Shown in pieces: positions 12,084 to 26,700 of a stretch of 64,000 nt of DNA. Source of the stretch: Gossypium raimondii (Eukaryota > Streptophyta > Magnoliopsida > Malvales > Malvaceae); assembly GCF_025698545.1 (NCBI RefSeq), contig NC_068569.1, positions 15,376,001 to 15,440,000 of the forward strand. The letters are read 5' to 3'. Positions within the stretch are counted from its first letter, which is position 1; every line of letters begins with the position of its first letter. A program made the position numbers and the translations under genes. The notes under the pieces are model-generated. The model was given only the letters and a program-made list of their open reading frames with translations, was not told the DNA's origin and ran no database searches.

Positions 12084-12803
12084 TTACATGCACCAGGGGG
12101 TTTGCAAGGCGTCCCAGCCAGTTACATCCACAAGGCTGCTTGCGAAACTGCCAGGATCATCCATCACTGGAAAATCTAATGAGATAGCAGCTTCAGCCCA
12201 AATCGATTCATCTAAGACGGGCAAGTTCACACACATATTTTCCCAAAACCCATCAATTCCATCTTCATTTTGTCCAAATTTTGCATTGTTCTCCGCCGGG
12301 TTCCCTTGAGAATCAATGTTCTCGTTGGGGAAAGAATCGAAAGATATGACCGAGTCATTGTTGTACACAGGTTGTACATCATTGGTCCTGATAATAGTTG
12401 GGCTATTTGATGAACACGTACCTGAATTATTCAGGTTTTGAGGTTGGTTCCCCATTGCAGCAGCCTGAGTATTGGTTGAAGGTGGTGGATACCGAGGGCC
12501 GACACATAACTCTGGTAAGTTGAGCTTGGCTTCAGAGCCGTAGAGTTTGCGAGCGGCAGCATCATAAGCCATTGCAGCTTCATGAGAGGTGTCAAAAGTT
12601 CCAAGCCAAAGACGAGCACCACGGTTGGGTTCACGAATTTCAGCCACCCATTTGCCCCAAGTTCTCTGCCTGACACCTTTGTAAGTGCAGAGAGCATTCT
12701 CTGGACCTCCCTTGCCTCTCATGCACCCTTTTCTCGAGCTAGCTTGAGCAGGCCTCCTTATTTGTTTTCGCTCTCCAAACCCACCCATCACTGATGTTGA
12801 CAT
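12084..12803 (-). CDS. DREB2D: DREB2D-like AP2/ERF transcription factor
   Basis: Single-exon gene of 239 aa from the ATG at 12803 ([13 protein letters not shown]). An ATG ten codons upstream (12833) is possible but adds an unlikely hydrophobic leader. A basic stretch with [13 protein letters not shown] comes first; this is the DREB2 signature block just before the AP2 domain. The AP2 domain ([12 protein letters not shown] ... [14 protein letters not shown], about residues 40-97) has Val and Glu in the WVAEIREP segment, the DREB-type pair for binding DRE/CRT elements. The acidic C-terminus contains [15 protein letters not shown] and DFPVMDD, like the activation region of Arabidopsis DREB2D. 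Expected role: nuclear activator in drought, heat or salt response. It points towards the second phosphatase. Confidence 0.9.
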   Translation of the reverse strand: MSTSVMGGFGERKQIRRPAQASSRKGCMRGKGGPENALCTYKGVRQRTWGKWVAEIREPNRGARLWLGTFDTSHEAAMAYDAAARKLYGSEAKLNLPELCVGPRYPPPSTNTQAAAMGNQPQNLNNSGTCSSNSPTIIRTNDVQPVYNNDSVISFDSFPNENIDSQGNPAENNAKFGQNEDGIDGFWENMCVNLPVLDESIWAEAAISLDFPVMDDPGSFASSLVDVTGWDALQTPWCM

Positions 12804-12893
12804 TATTCCAAGAGAGAACCAAAGGGGAAGCAAAATAAAAATGAGGAAAGTGATTTGATAAGCACATTGTCTGAAAGGGAGGGTGAATGATGG

Positions 12894-12902
12894 TATTTAT
12901 AT
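12894..12902 (-). promoter_or_regulatory. TATA box of the DREB2D-like gene
   Basis: On the minus strand this reads ATATAAATA, about 90 bp upstream of the ATG at 12803, the usual spacing for a plant TATA box plus a short leader. Confidence 0.55.
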
Positions 12903-14072
12903 GACAGTAAAGGGAGATAAGAGCTCCAACGGGTGTAATTAAGCTTGACCGAAACGTGTCTTAAGATGGATTTGGGATGAAACTTGGCATGGAGACCCTG
13001 TTTGCTCGTGTCGACAGCAAAGCTCACTGTCATTTCTCCTAGACACACTTGGCCTAGACTCTTGTCTGTACACAAGCTCAGGTGGCAAAGAGGAAGGAGA
13101 ATAAAAAAAACAAAAAAAGGGGGATGGATAATGGTCAATGTAGGGAAATGGAGATCACGGCGTGTTTGGGTGATCGGTTGAAGATAAGAACATGGGGGAG
13201 GGTTCCGAAGAGGAACACATGACAAATGACAAACTAGAAAGGGGGATTTGATACGTGGGGGCTCCCAGGTACATTGAAGTGGTGGGGGCTTTGGCAGTCA
13301 GTGTGAACTGTGAAACCAGGTTCAACAATGGCTTTGCAATGCATTCATGCATCAATCGAGTGGGGCCCATGCTACCATAACTTTTTCCCACAAAGATCCC
13401 TTCGTACACTGAATCATTCCCGAGTCGGAATATGAATATGAACTCAGGGTTACAACTCGGTTGTCTTCATCCTATTTCATCTTGTATCTAGACTAGAAAG
13501 CCCTGCTCCTTTCTCGTGTCTTGTTACTCTTTTGTCAGAAATTCCCGGTATACTATCTCTCTTTCACTTTTTTAGTCGTCGTTCAAACTCAATTTACGTT
13601 TCACTCTTATTATGAAAATACTTCTAAATTGGTTTAACTTATCTAAAACTCTATTGTACTATTTAGAATATATATTCAATATTAAATTTTTTTTATAAAT
13701 TTAAGTAAATATTTTATTAGATAATAATTTACGCTTTCAAAAACCAATTTTCTTTTTCAGAAAAAAGGAAAGTATTTTTCAAAATATGGGAAATAAGAAA
13801 AATGCAAAAGCCAGCGTTGCTATCAATACAAATCTTTCCAAGTAAAGCAAGCTAAAAGTGGAGCATTCCAGTCACATATGGTAAGAACTAAGAAGTCTAG
13901 CATCTTCCTTGACGCGATTAATAAAGAATTGCACTTTCTATCCATTTTTTCATAGAGTTATTACATGCAAAAGCAGCCCACCAAGACCAACTTCGCGGGC
14001 GGACTTCCATTTGAAGCCAAAGAACAAAATTAGTAATTATATTAGATAAGAATGGAAGCAATTGTTCAATAT
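12903..14072. other. DREB promoter region and intergenic DNA
   Basis: From about 12900 to 13500 the composition is balanced, consistent with an upstream regulatory region. From 13550 to 14070 it is AT-rich. Several minus-strand open frames here lack domain features, and I see no gene. Confidence 0.45.
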
Positions 14073-14112
14073 GTTGAGATGGCCGAGTTGGTCCAAGGCG
14101 CCAGATTAAGGT

Positions 14113-14145
<33 letters not shown>

Positions 14146-14153
14146 TCTCAACA
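14073..14153 (+). tRNA. tRNA-Leu (anticodon AAG)
   Basis: The acceptor stem GTTGAGA pairs with TCTCAAC, followed by discriminator A at 14153. The anticodon stem CCAGA/TCTGG encloses loop TTAAGGT, giving anticodon AAG (reads CUU, and CUC after inosine editing). A long variable arm (TCCGAAAGGGCGT region) marks it as a class II tRNA. The A box (TGGCCGAGTTGG) and B box (GGGTTCAAATCCC) are intact. There is no intron, and CCA is not encoded. The upstream CAA at 14067-14069 fits plant tRNA start sites. Confidence 0.96.
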
Positions 14154-14167
14154 TAAATTTGTTCTTA

Positions 14168-14172
14168 TTTTT
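14168..14172 (+). terminator. RNA polymerase III terminator of tRNA-Leu
   Basis: Five T residues begin 15 bases after the mature 3' end, the standard Pol III stop signal. Confidence 0.75.
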
Positions 14173-14922
14173 CAGCTTTTGTTCAAAGCTTATTGGTTTG
14201 CACGGCCATGAGTTTTAGCAAACAAGCAACTGGGCTAAATCGAAGAATGATTAGGAATTTTATAACACCCAACCCAATCATCCCCGAAAAATATATTAGT
14301 TATGCTAAGGACTAAGAAAACATTACTACTAAATATAAATGATTTAAACGCTGCTTCACGAGAAGATGCACACTTCAATAAGGGCATGAACATCCAGATG
14401 CACCCAAAATGAAGGCTACATTCAAAAAAAGTTCAAAGTGTAAGTCCTTATTTTTCTCAAAAGCAAAATGAGAATTTGCTGTTAATTTTTAATATATCAT
14501 TTTTCAATTTGGTACCATCAAAACTTAGGAACGGGCTTTAAGGAGCTTAATACTTGATTCAGATTTCAGGCAAAGATTGGTCTTACGCGGCTTACTCTAT
14601 AGCCCGTCACTTGTTTCAATTTGGACCAATAAATACACGACGTAGTTGAAATTAAAGGAAAGAACCAAGAAGAAACCGACAAAACACAAGCCCGAAGCTT
14701 TGGGAATTCATTTTTAACCTAGTCATCCGATTTTACTTTTTTTTTTTTTCCGACAAGGCGAAGATGATAAAGGAGGGTGTGGTCGTTTCGGACAATTTAC
14801 TTACCCATGTTTTCAATTTCTCTTTGGTTGCCCATATTTCTAGGCAACTTCAGTCAGCTAAAAGGATATAGACCATTTAAAAGACCCAGATCACCCCCCT
14901 TCTTTTTCTCAAACAAAAAATA
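14173..14922. other. Intergenic and promoter region of the cysteine protease gene
   Basis: No coding signal. A T-run near 14738-14750 and a TTTAAAAG TATA-like sequence near 14877 lie before the protease start. Nothing else stands out. Confidence 0.4.
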
Positions 14923-17184
<2,262 letters not shown>

Positions 17185-17732
17185 TCCTTTGTTGACAATT
17201 GGATTCTATAGAATATATTCGGAGTTGTATTAGTAACACATTTTTCATTGGATTTTCCTTTTCATAACGCTGGAAATTTCTAAGTAGAATATCCACTTTT
17301 AACCGATGGATGTAGGCGCCGACGGTAGATATAATAGTCTGTTTATTTTATGGATGTAAAGGCGCAATTTTACGTGAAAAAGAAGGGGAGCTTTTTATTT
17401 TTATTTTAAAAGGAAACAATACATTGAAGATAATTGGTCTGGCAATGCCGGCTACCTTGCTTAACTAGTTGATGTTGCTGCAACTGCACGGTTCAATTGG
17501 TGTTGGTTTATACGTTTCATTGAAATAAGACTGAAATTGCAGCGATAAAGTCTAACTGCATGCTTCAACCATGTTAACATCAATAATTCATTCAAGTGGC
17601 TAACAAGGAGCAATAGCTAATTGAAAAAACAAGCAGAGATTCCATATCCGTAATTTACAGTTCGTGTATAACGAATTACGCATCAAAATATCTATATATT
17701 CACTGAAATTTTTCGCTTGATTAAAGTCCTCA
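17185..17732. other. Spacer between convergent protease and LON-domain genes
   Basis: This holds the 3' flanks of the two genes, which point at each other. No coding signal or repeat is seen. Confidence 0.5.
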
Positions 17733-18578
17733 TCACGAAGAGGGAAACACGTCTTTCACGGCCGAGGCGGCCGACAAGTAATTAAGGGTGTTCCTTAAAG
17801 TTTCCTTCTCTCTTTTTAACCTGGTGGCAGTGTCTTCCAACTCCAGTAAAGCCTGTTGCTCTCTCGGCGCCCCTTCGAATGTGCTCCCCACGAAGAAGGA
17901 AAACGGGGTCGGAAACAGATTCCTCCTCAAATCCAGCGTTTCCTTTTCCGGCTTCCCGTTAAGACGATTCGATAACCGAATCACGTCTTTCATGTAAGTC
18001 TCCACTTCGCTGGCCAATCCTTCCAAATCTTCGTCCCCGGAGGGTCGGTCTTCGAGCCAATTGACTTCTGCGACAAGATAAGGCTTCGTACGGACGACGT
18101 TGGTGATACGGAACCGTTCCTGGCCTTTACATATGAGGAAGAAGCGGTCGTCGACGAGACGCTCATGTTTGACGATCTCACCGACGCAGCCGACGTCGGT
18201 GGTGCCGGTGACGGAGTCGGAGTAAATGACGCCAAAGCGGAGGTCGGTGTGGAGGAGCGTGTGCATCATAATGCGGTAACGGAACTCGAAAATCTGGAGA
18301 GGGAGGATAGCGCCGGGGAAGAGAACCAAGGGGAGAGGAAATATAGGGAGCTCTACGACGTCGTCTGGTTTAGAAGGATCGGTTTGGTGATTATCGGGGA
18401 AGGAAGAGGCCGAAGCTCGAAGAGAGCTGAGCCTGTGAAACCTGCGAGATTGAGAGAGAGAAGATGGCTTCAAAAAGGACTTCAACATGGGGTATGGATT
18501 GGCTGCGTTAGGGTTTATGGAAGGCTGGTGAGTGAGTGAAGAAGAAGAGTGAGAAGGGATTAGCTGAGGGAGAGCCAT
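17733..18578 (-). CDS. LON substrate-binding (Lon N-terminal) domain protein, plastid-targeted
   Basis: Intronless, 281 aa. Residues 1-60 are rich in Ser, Arg and hydroxylated residues and lack acidic residues, a typical chloroplast transit peptide. The LON N-terminal (PUA-like) domain runs from about residue 75 (VVELPIFPLPLVLFPGAILP) through LQIFEFRYRIMM, the FGVIYSD strand, CVGEIVKHERL and the GQERFRI motif to the helical end. The ATPase and protease domains of true Lon are absent, so it is a stand-alone substrate-binding domain protein. The Arabidopsis relatives recalled are At1g19740 and At1g75460. The exact role is not established; substrate or adaptor binding in the plastid is inferred. 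Length fits the family. Confidence 0.9.
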   Translation of the reverse strand: MALPQLIPSHSSSSLTHQPSINPNAANPYPMLKSFLKPSSLSQSRRFHRLSSLRASASSFPDNHQTDPSKPDDVVELPIFPLPLVLFPGAILPLQIFEFRYRIMMHTLLHTDLRFGVIYSDSVTGTTDVGCVGEIVKHERLVDDRFFLICKGQERFRITNVVRTKPYLVAEVNWLEDRPSGDEDLEGLASEVETYMKDVIRLSNRLNGKPEKETLDLRRNLFPTPFSFFVGSTFEGAPREQQALLELEDTATRLKREKETLRNTLNYLSAASAVKDVFPSS

Positions 18579-19535
18579 TGAGGTAAGACCAGAAGCTGTT
18601 TGAAGTTTTGCGTAAACGAAAAGGATAAGAAGAAACTAAAACTGAGAGTACTAGTTTGAGTTCCCCATTGTTGAAGAGAAGGAAAATACTTGCTTACAAG
18701 TAGCTCCGATGTTTGTTTTTAGAAGGGCATTTGATATGTTGAAATGTATTCTGGAAAAGCTTAAGCTAGGGAAGAAAAAAACCAGTGGTATATGTGCCAT
18801 GAAGGAGTGGATAAAATTGTGGGGTAGTGGGAATTCGGGGCTGAAAATGTGGATTGGAGAATCCCACGTGGGAGTTTAGTTATCTGGATTTTTGTGGCCC
18901 ATTTCTTCAACTTTTGGACGTAAATTTTTGCATTGGACAATTGTGGTGCTGCTGCCTGCTGCTTCATCATTTCATCACAAATGCAAGGGGAAAATAATAT
19001 CTTTCTCAAGACTTGGATTTATCATTGATACAAAATTTGGGATAATGACTAAGAATTTTAACTGTTATTGACGACATGTGTCGTGATTTTATTTGTTTCC
19101 AAATTTCCTGAAACTAATGAAAATTTATATATCTATCTACATATATTAATGTCAACAGATTTTTACTTTTTTATATTATATATATAAAATCTAAAAGCTA
19201 CAAGAATTAAAGAAAAAGAGTTGGAGCCCAAAATTACATGACCTTTCATCATTCAACCTTACCCTTGTAGCATTGTGCTAAATCATTATTTCAACCTTAT
19301 AAATCTGTTTGATAATTACTTTCAAGTTATACCCACAATATGAATTTATTATAATCTAATAATATATCATTGTATACAATGGCACGTTCCACGTAAAGCA
19401 AATATGGCCGAAGATGTTATGAAAAAGCTAGCGAGGGACAGACAAGTTGCGCTGCGCTGTGGTGGCAGCATTGATTGAGCAAGACAGGGAAGGTGCCGCT
19501 GCTGATGGCTGTTAGATAATTTGGTTGGGTTTTAT
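18579..19535. other. Upstream region of the LON gene
   Basis: Promoter side of the minus-strand LON gene, then AT-rich DNA with short TA runs near 19125-19190. No gene is seen. Confidence 0.4.
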
Positions 19536-20325
19536 CTAGACTTGTTCATAGGTCGGGCTACCCGTTCAGATTTTAAGGCGCGTTTAAAATTTAGAAGGAT
19601 TTGGAAAAAAATATTAGGCCCCAAAAATGGGTTTGAACAAAAAAATTAAGACTGTTTAAAATATGGGTCGAGCTTGAACATTCAAGGCCAAATCCTGGAA
19701 AGCCTGACCCGACCCGACTCGACTCGATCCATTTTTAAGTTTATAATATTTTATATTATGTTATTTTTATATATTATGTAATTTAAAACACATTAAAAAA
19801 ATTAAACATATACTAAATATATAATACTACTCTAACATAAACGTTAAAATAATTTTAAAATGACTATATAAAAATTTTCAATAAATAAAAAAATATTAAA
19901 TATAAAAATAAAATAAATATTTTTTAAAAAATAATATGAGCGAATTTAAAATGGGCTTGGGTGTAACACCCCCTACCTATATTCGTTGCCGGAATAGGGT
20001 ATGAGGCATTACTGGAGTTTTCCGAATTAATTTTTCCGTTATTACGAGTTAAATATTATTCTTTTATTGAAACATATTATGACGTCCCTTAGATGGGCCT
20101 CCGAAACCCAAAACATACACCGATATCAAACCAAATCAACCAATCCAATTCAACATATTTTCAAGATAGATTTACGCATATCCATAAGATAACCTCGTCA
20201 CATACCAAAAGCATGATTTGATAGCCATACCATACCAATGGCTAACTTTACATTCATCCCACATTAACATTTACTTTATCAACTTATACACGCCATTGAT
20301 TCCAAAATAAAGTTCTTGATATACC

Positions 20326-23267
20326 TGTAATGGCCTAAATTCAAGATTATCGGAACAGTGGTTTCGTAACCACAAATCCGAATTAAAGAGAAATTTATTT
20401 TAATATTTTTGCATGAATATTGATATGATATGAAAATCGTATGAAAATATCGATAGAAAAAAAATTATCGATTTAGTAGTTAGTTAGAAAAAGAAATTAT
20501 TGAAGAAATTGGGTAAAAACAAGGTATCGAGACCTCGATCTCGTAAAACTGAGTCAAAAATATTTTTATAAATATTTATGAAATGTTAGTAATGTGGTAT
20601 TAAAATTTTGTTAGAAAATTTTAATGTTTGGGTAGTAAATTAAATGAAAAGGACTAAATTGGAAAAAGTGTAAAAGTGACTGGGATGATTAAATAGCTTA
20701 AGTGTCTAATGAGAAAGGATTTAAAAGGCAATTAGACCCAAAATTTATTTGGGCTGGACGGCAAGGGCATGAAATCAGCAAGAAAATGGATGATTTAAGG
20801 GCAAAATTGGAATATTGCATAATTAACTAAATAAATTAAGACTAATGTAGAAATATCTAGATTTCTTGTGATTTCTCTTCATTCTCATCAGCCAAAACGC
20901 CATAGGAGGGGTTCTTTAAGCTGGTATTTCATAATTTTTGCACCAAGTGAGTTAATTCTTACCTTTTTCTTTTAATTTTTGTTTTTTTAATACTTTTACA
21001 ACTAGGTTCTACTATTAAATTCATTAGTTTTTGATTTCATGGATGAAATTGAAAGTCACCATGGTTGAGTGCTGTAAGTTTATGATGAAATAGCATGAGA
21101 TTGAAGCTTTAATTTGTTTATGAGATGATTTTATTAGGTAATTTCAATAGAAATTTATTTTTAGGACATAATTGTGAAAAAGATGGAATTAAAGTCTAGT
21201 GCTCAAATTCCGAGTCCCAAAGGTTATAAAGTAGTTTAAAGTGATAGAATAAAGTGTTAATTGAGAAAAATCAGCTCAATTGAGAGATTAATTAAGCAGG
21301 GACGATATTACCATTTATTAAAAGCTTAGGGGAAAATGGTAATAAACATCTTATACTAAAATAGTTTTGGACAGTAGCAGTAGACTAACTTTGAAAAATC
21401 ACCATAAATTATAGAAATCGAATTAGAGGATGAATAAAATATGAAATTAAATATTATTGAGTCTAGTTTTTTATAAAAGAAGCGATGTAAGTAATGAAAT
21501 AGTAAATCATGAGATATAATAAATTTTGCGAGATAAGGTCAGAATGAATTCGGGTTCCCCTGTTCTGACTTTGGAAAATCATTAAAAATTGGAGAAAAAT
21601 AATTAGGGGTTAAAATTTACATGTTTAAATTATTAATGAGTCTATTTTCAATATAAACAAATGGAAACATCATCAAAATTTTGTACTAAGAGATAATTAA
21701 ATTTTGGCAAAGAAAGGTCGAAGCTGTCAGACAGCAGAACAGGGGTAAGTTTTAAAATTTTACTGTACTTATTGGCTAAACCAAAAATTCTGAAAATTTT
21801 ATGGTGGAAAGGTATTTGAGTCTAGTTTCAGAAACACAAAACTTTTTTTAATTTGGAATTCTGTAGCTTGAGATATAAATAATTTAGTGACTACGACTCA
21901 AGTAGACAACTTTGAATGAACTATAAATAATAGTGAAATTATAGAGAATGTTACATATGAACATGAAATGTATTAAATTGATGATTAAGCTTATTTATTT
22001 AGATCCAGAAAATTCAAATCTGAAGCTAGATCGAGGAAAGGAAAAAGTTCGGGATTAGTAGATTTTTATATACGAACAAGTATCAAGGTAAGTTCGTGTA
22101 ACCTGAATTATATTCTTAAATGCTTGAAATGTATGTTATTGATGTGAATATGATTTAAATGTTAATTGTATGAAAATTTATGAAACATTGATATATTTGA
22201 TAAAAAGGGGAAGAAATCCTGATTGAATGAAAGGAAAATTCGATTGATCTTTAAAAAAGAAATTGACAGTAAAAAAAAGATCTAGTCCTGACGGGTGATC
22301 CTATCTTGATATAGCATTCCCGAAGAATGTAAAATGGATTTAGCCTGGACGGGTAATCTGAATTAGGGTCTGAATTTAGCCTGAACTGGTAATTCATATC
22401 CAAACTCATTAGAGTAAATTGTCGTTGAGGATTTGACTGAATCGGTAATCTATTTGTAAGGATGAGGTTCATGAGTGTGCTCTCTGAAATGGAAATGTGC
22501 GCACATGAATATGAATTGACGGACCCAGAATAGTATGCTAAAATTGTACCTTTGAAAATCCATTGAAATTTCGAGAAATTTAACGGGATAAATACGAGAA
22601 ATAATAAGGGTAATAGAAAACATGGAATTGATAAGCTCATCAATCATTAATCTTTATATTGAATTCATATGATGCTATTTGATTAATGTTTTGGTTAAGT
22701 TTGTGTGTGATAAGTAAATGGTAAATTGAATGGATGTATGAAAATTTATTGTATTGTATTGAAAATATTAGGTAAGTATAATTCTTGTTACATGAGCTTA
22801 CTAAGCATAACTTGCTTACCTTGCTTCCTTTTTCCCTGATTTGTAGTATTAAGAGCTCGGAGGTAGGATTCGGTCGGAGACACATCACACTACCAGCTTC
22901 AACATTTTGGTATGTTAAGAACCTTTATTTTGGAATCAATGACGTGTATAAGTTGATAAAGTAAATGTTAATGTGAAATGAATGTAAAGTTAGCCATTGG
23001 TATGGCTATCAAATCCTGGTTTTGGTATGTAATGAGGTTATCTTATGGATATGCCTAAATCTTCTTGAAAATATGTTGAATTGGATTGGTTGATTTGGTT
23101 TGATATCAGTGTATATTTTGGGCTTCGGAGGCCCATCTAAGGGACGTCATAATATGTTTCAATAAAAGAATAGTATTTAACTCGTAATAACAAAAAAATT
23201 AATTCGAAAAACTCTGGTAATGCCTTATACCCTATTCCGGCGACGAATATTGGTAGAGGGTGTTACA
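20326..23267 (+). repeat. Forward LTR of the composite (about 2.9 kb)
   Basis: Begins TGTAATGG and ends GGTGTTACA, and is followed five bases later by a primer-binding site. The matching reverse LTR lies at 26860-29858 (2999 bp). LTRs of 3 kb are long for Ty3/gypsy but seen in plant Tekay/Del-like families; the family name is inferred. Confidence 0.85.
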
Positions 23268-23272
23268 TTTGT

Positions 23273-23284
23273 TGGTATCATAGC
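23273..23284 (+). other. Retroelement primer-binding site
   Basis: A sequence closely resembling TGGTATCAGAGC, the complement of the initiator tRNA-Met 3' end, sits just inside the forward LTR. The mirror copy lies near 26841-26854 in the reverse half. Confidence 0.7.
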
Positions 23285-23402
23285 TACGATTTAGCTGGTT
23301 CTTGGGCTGACATAGCAAATATAGGATTAGCTATATACGTCATTTAAATTATTATTGATAGTGTGATATCTCCTGACCATTTAAATGTGTTTTTTTTAGT
23401 AA

Positions 23403-24990
23403 ATGTCTACTAACCGAGCTCAATCCGAGGAAGCCGGGCGTCATGCTCTGGCCCTAGAAAGGGAACAAAGAGAAGTTGAAGCTACTAGTAGTAGAAGGTC
23501 CGAGACAGGGGACCAAAGTGAAGAGGCTAAACTGGCTTTCTTTCAAATGATGAATGAATAGTTTAATCAATATGTGAGAACTAACCCTGTAATGCAGCAA
23601 ACTCAAGCTCCTCTTTCTCCACCGGTTTTCGAGATTCCACAGGGTACAGGTACTGAATCTATCAAAAAAGGGAAAGCTCCAGTTGATAAAATCAGAAAAT
23701 ATGGGGCAAAAGAATTCAGAGCTGCAGTTGATGATGATCCTGAACGGGCTGAGTTTTGTTTAGAAAATACTACTCGAATTTTGGAAGAATTATCATGCAC
23801 ACCAGAAGAATGTCTGAAATGTGCTATTTCACTGCTAAAAGACACAACTTATCATTGGTGGAACACTAAAGCTTCGGTAGTTCCGAAAGAAGAGATTACC
23901 TGGGAGTTCTTTCAGAACGAATTTAAAAAGAAATATATCAGCCAGAGGTTTCTTGATTAAAAAAGAAAATAATTTTTTGAGTTGAAATAGGGCAATATAT
24001 CGATATCTGAGTATGAAAGAGAACTTGTTCGGTGGAGTAAATATGCTCGGGAATGGGTATAATCAAAAGCTGAGATGTGCAAGCGGATTAAAGAGGGACT
24101 GAATAAAGATATCAAGTTACTGATTGGAATACTTGAAATCCGGGAGTTTGCTACACTGGCTGAGCGAGCTTATAAAATAGAGGAATTGAGTAAAGCGAAG
24201 AAATAAGGTGAAAGGGAAGCTCGGGTTTTCAGCAAAAGACCGATGGGAAAATTTCAGTCATCTTCTGTTACAAAGAAATTAAAGAAGTACTCTGATCGAT
24301 CTATTTCTATGACGGGCTATTTTAGAAAAGAACGAGACTTTCAACGTACTAACCCGAGATCTCTCATTCCGTTTGTGACTATATGGGTAGTGTCAGCAGT
24401 CCTAAGCCGAGATGTCAGTACTGTAATAAAGCTCATTTTGGAGAATGCCGGCTGAAAAGTAGGGTTTGTTACCGATGCGATTCATTTGATCATTTCCTCA
24501 GAGATTGTCCAGAAAGGGGTGAAAAAGAAGCTGAACAGACATCAAAGCCGAGTAATCCAGTTTCGAGGGGTAGACCACCTCGACCATTCGATAATATCAG
24601 TGGTAGCCGAGAAGCTACGAAAGATACTGCAGGCAGGCCTAAGGCACGAGCATCTGCTAGGACATATGCCATTCGTGCCAGAGAAGATGCCTCAGCACTC
24701 AAGTTATTACTGGTACATTTTCTTTACTTGACACTGATATTACTGCATTAATTGATCTCGGTTCTACACATTCATATACATGTATAAAGCTTGCATGTGT
24801 TAAAGATTTATCTATTGAACTTATTAGATTTGGGGTTAAAGTCTCGAATCCCCTGGGTCAATCTGTTTTGGTGGATAAAATTTGTAAAAATAGTCCACTA
24901 ATGGTAAGAGGTTATTGTTTTCTGGCTGATTTGATGTTACTACCATTTGATGAATTTGATTTGATATTGGGCATGAACTGGCTAACCTAG
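23403..24990 (+). pseudogene. Fossil gag and protease start, forward half
   Basis: Recognisable parts are a gag capsid-like region (about 23670-23960), a CCHC zinc knuckle (CYRCDSFDHFLRDC, near 24470) and the beginning of a retroviral-type aspartic protease (about 24740-24990). The assignment is Ty3/gypsy. The frame is broken in more than two places. Nothing of pol beyond the protease remains. Confidence 0.8.
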
Positions 24991-25149
24991 CATGATTATC
25001 ATTTATTAAAAGCTTAGGGGAAAAATGGTAATAAACATCTTACACTAAAACAGTTTTGGACAGCAGCAGTAAGCTAACTTTGAAAAATCACCATAAATTT
25101 TGGAAATCGAATTAGAGGATGAACAAAATATGGAATTAAAGCTTATTGA

Positions 25150-26700
25150 GTCATGCCCAATATCACATCAAATTCGTCAAATGGCAGTAACATCAAATCA
25201 GCTAGGAAATGATAACCTCTTACCATCAGTGGACAATTTTTACAAATTTTATCCATCAAAACAGATTGACCCAAGAGGTTCGAGACTTTAACCACAAATT
25301 CAATAAGTTCAATAGATAAATCTTTAACACATGCAAGCTTTATACATATATATGAATGTGTAGAACCGGGATCAATTAATGTAGTAATATCAGTGTCAAG
25401 TAAAGAAAATGTACCAGTAATAACATCGGGTGCTGAGGCATCTTCTCTGGCACGAATGACATATGTCATACCAGGGCTCGTGCCTCAGGCCTGCCTACAG
25501 TATCTTTCGTAGCTCATCGGCTACCACTGACATTACCGGATGGTCGAGGTGGTCTACCCCTCGAAATTGGATTACTCGGCTTCGATGTCTGTTCAGCTTC
25601 TTTTTCACCCCTTTCTGGACAATCTCTGAGGAAATGATCAAATGAACCGCATCGGTAACAAACCCTACTTTTCAGTCGGCATTCTCCAAAATGAGTTTTA
25701 TTACAGTACTGGCATCTCGGCTTAGGACTGTCGACACTACCCATACTAGTCACAGACGAAATGAGAGATCTCGGGTTAGTGTGTTAGAAGCCTCGTTCTT
25801 TTCCAAAATATCCCGTCATAGAAGTAGATTGATCAAAGTACTTCTTTAATTTTTTTGTAACAGAAGATGACTGAAATTTTCCCATCGGTCTTTTGCTGAA
25901 AACTCGAGCTTCCCTTTCAGCTTGTTTCTTCTCTTTACTCAATTCATCTATTTTATAAGCTCGCACAGCCAGTGTAGCAAACTCCAGGATTTCAAGTATT
26001 CCAATCAGTAACTTGATATCTTCATTCAGTCCCTCTTCAAACCGCTTGCACATCTCGGCTTCTGATTGTACCCATTCCCGAGCATATTTCCTCAACCAAA
26101 TAAATTCTCTTTTATACTCAGATACCGATCTATTGTCCTGTTTCAACTCAAGAAATTCTTTTCTTTTCTGATCAAGGAACCTCTGGTTGATATATTTCTT
26201 TTTAAATTCATTCTGAAAGAACTCCCAGGTAATCTATTCTTTCGGAACTACCGAAGCTTTAGTGTTCCACCAATGATAAGCTGTGTCTTTTAGCAGTGAG
26301 ACGACATATTTCAGACATTCTTCTGGTGTGCATGATAATTCCTTCAGGACCCAAGTAGTATTTTCTAACCAAAACTCAGCCCGTTCGGGATCATCATCAA
26401 CTGCAGCTGTGAATTCTTCTGCCCCATATTTTCTGATTTTATCAACCGGAGCTTTTCCTTTTCTGATAGATCCGGTACCTGTACCCTGTAGAATCTCGAA
26501 AATCGGTGGAGAATGAGGAGCTTGAGCTTGCTGCATTACAAGGTTAGTTCTCACATATTGGTTAAACCATTCATTCATCATTTGAAAGAAAGCCATTTTA
26601 GCCTCTTCACTTTGGTCCCCTGTCTCGGACCTCCTACTACTAGTAGCTTCAATTTCTCTTTGTTCCCTTTCCAAGGCCGGAGCATAACTCTCGGCTTCCT
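25150..26700 (-). pseudogene. Fossil gag and protease start, reverse half
   Basis: The mirror copy of the forward half holds a gag region (about 26234-26674 and 25784-26146), a CCHC zinc knuckle (CYRCGSFDHFLRDC, near 25650) and a protease start with a DPGSTHSYI-type active-site segment at about 25143-25469. It is better preserved than the forward half but still broken in a few places, and lacks reverse transcriptase and integrase. Confidence 0.8.

Noticed and set aside
12803-13225. 140-codon minus-strand frame overlapping the DREB leader
   Set aside because: It covers the DREB promoter and TATA box and has no family features; it is a chance frame.
13918-14154. Minus-strand open frame of 78 codons starting MLRVGFEPT
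   Set aside because: It is the antisense of the tRNA-Leu gene; such 'VGFEPTPFRTRT' frames are a known artefact of tRNA genes.
14877-14884. TTTAAAAG as a definite TATA box of the cysteine protease
   Set aside because: It is only about 40 bp from the ATG and weak; left as a remark, not a feature.
18165-18539. 124-codon plus-strand frame opposite the LON gene
   Set aside because: It is the antisense shadow of the LON-domain coding sequence.
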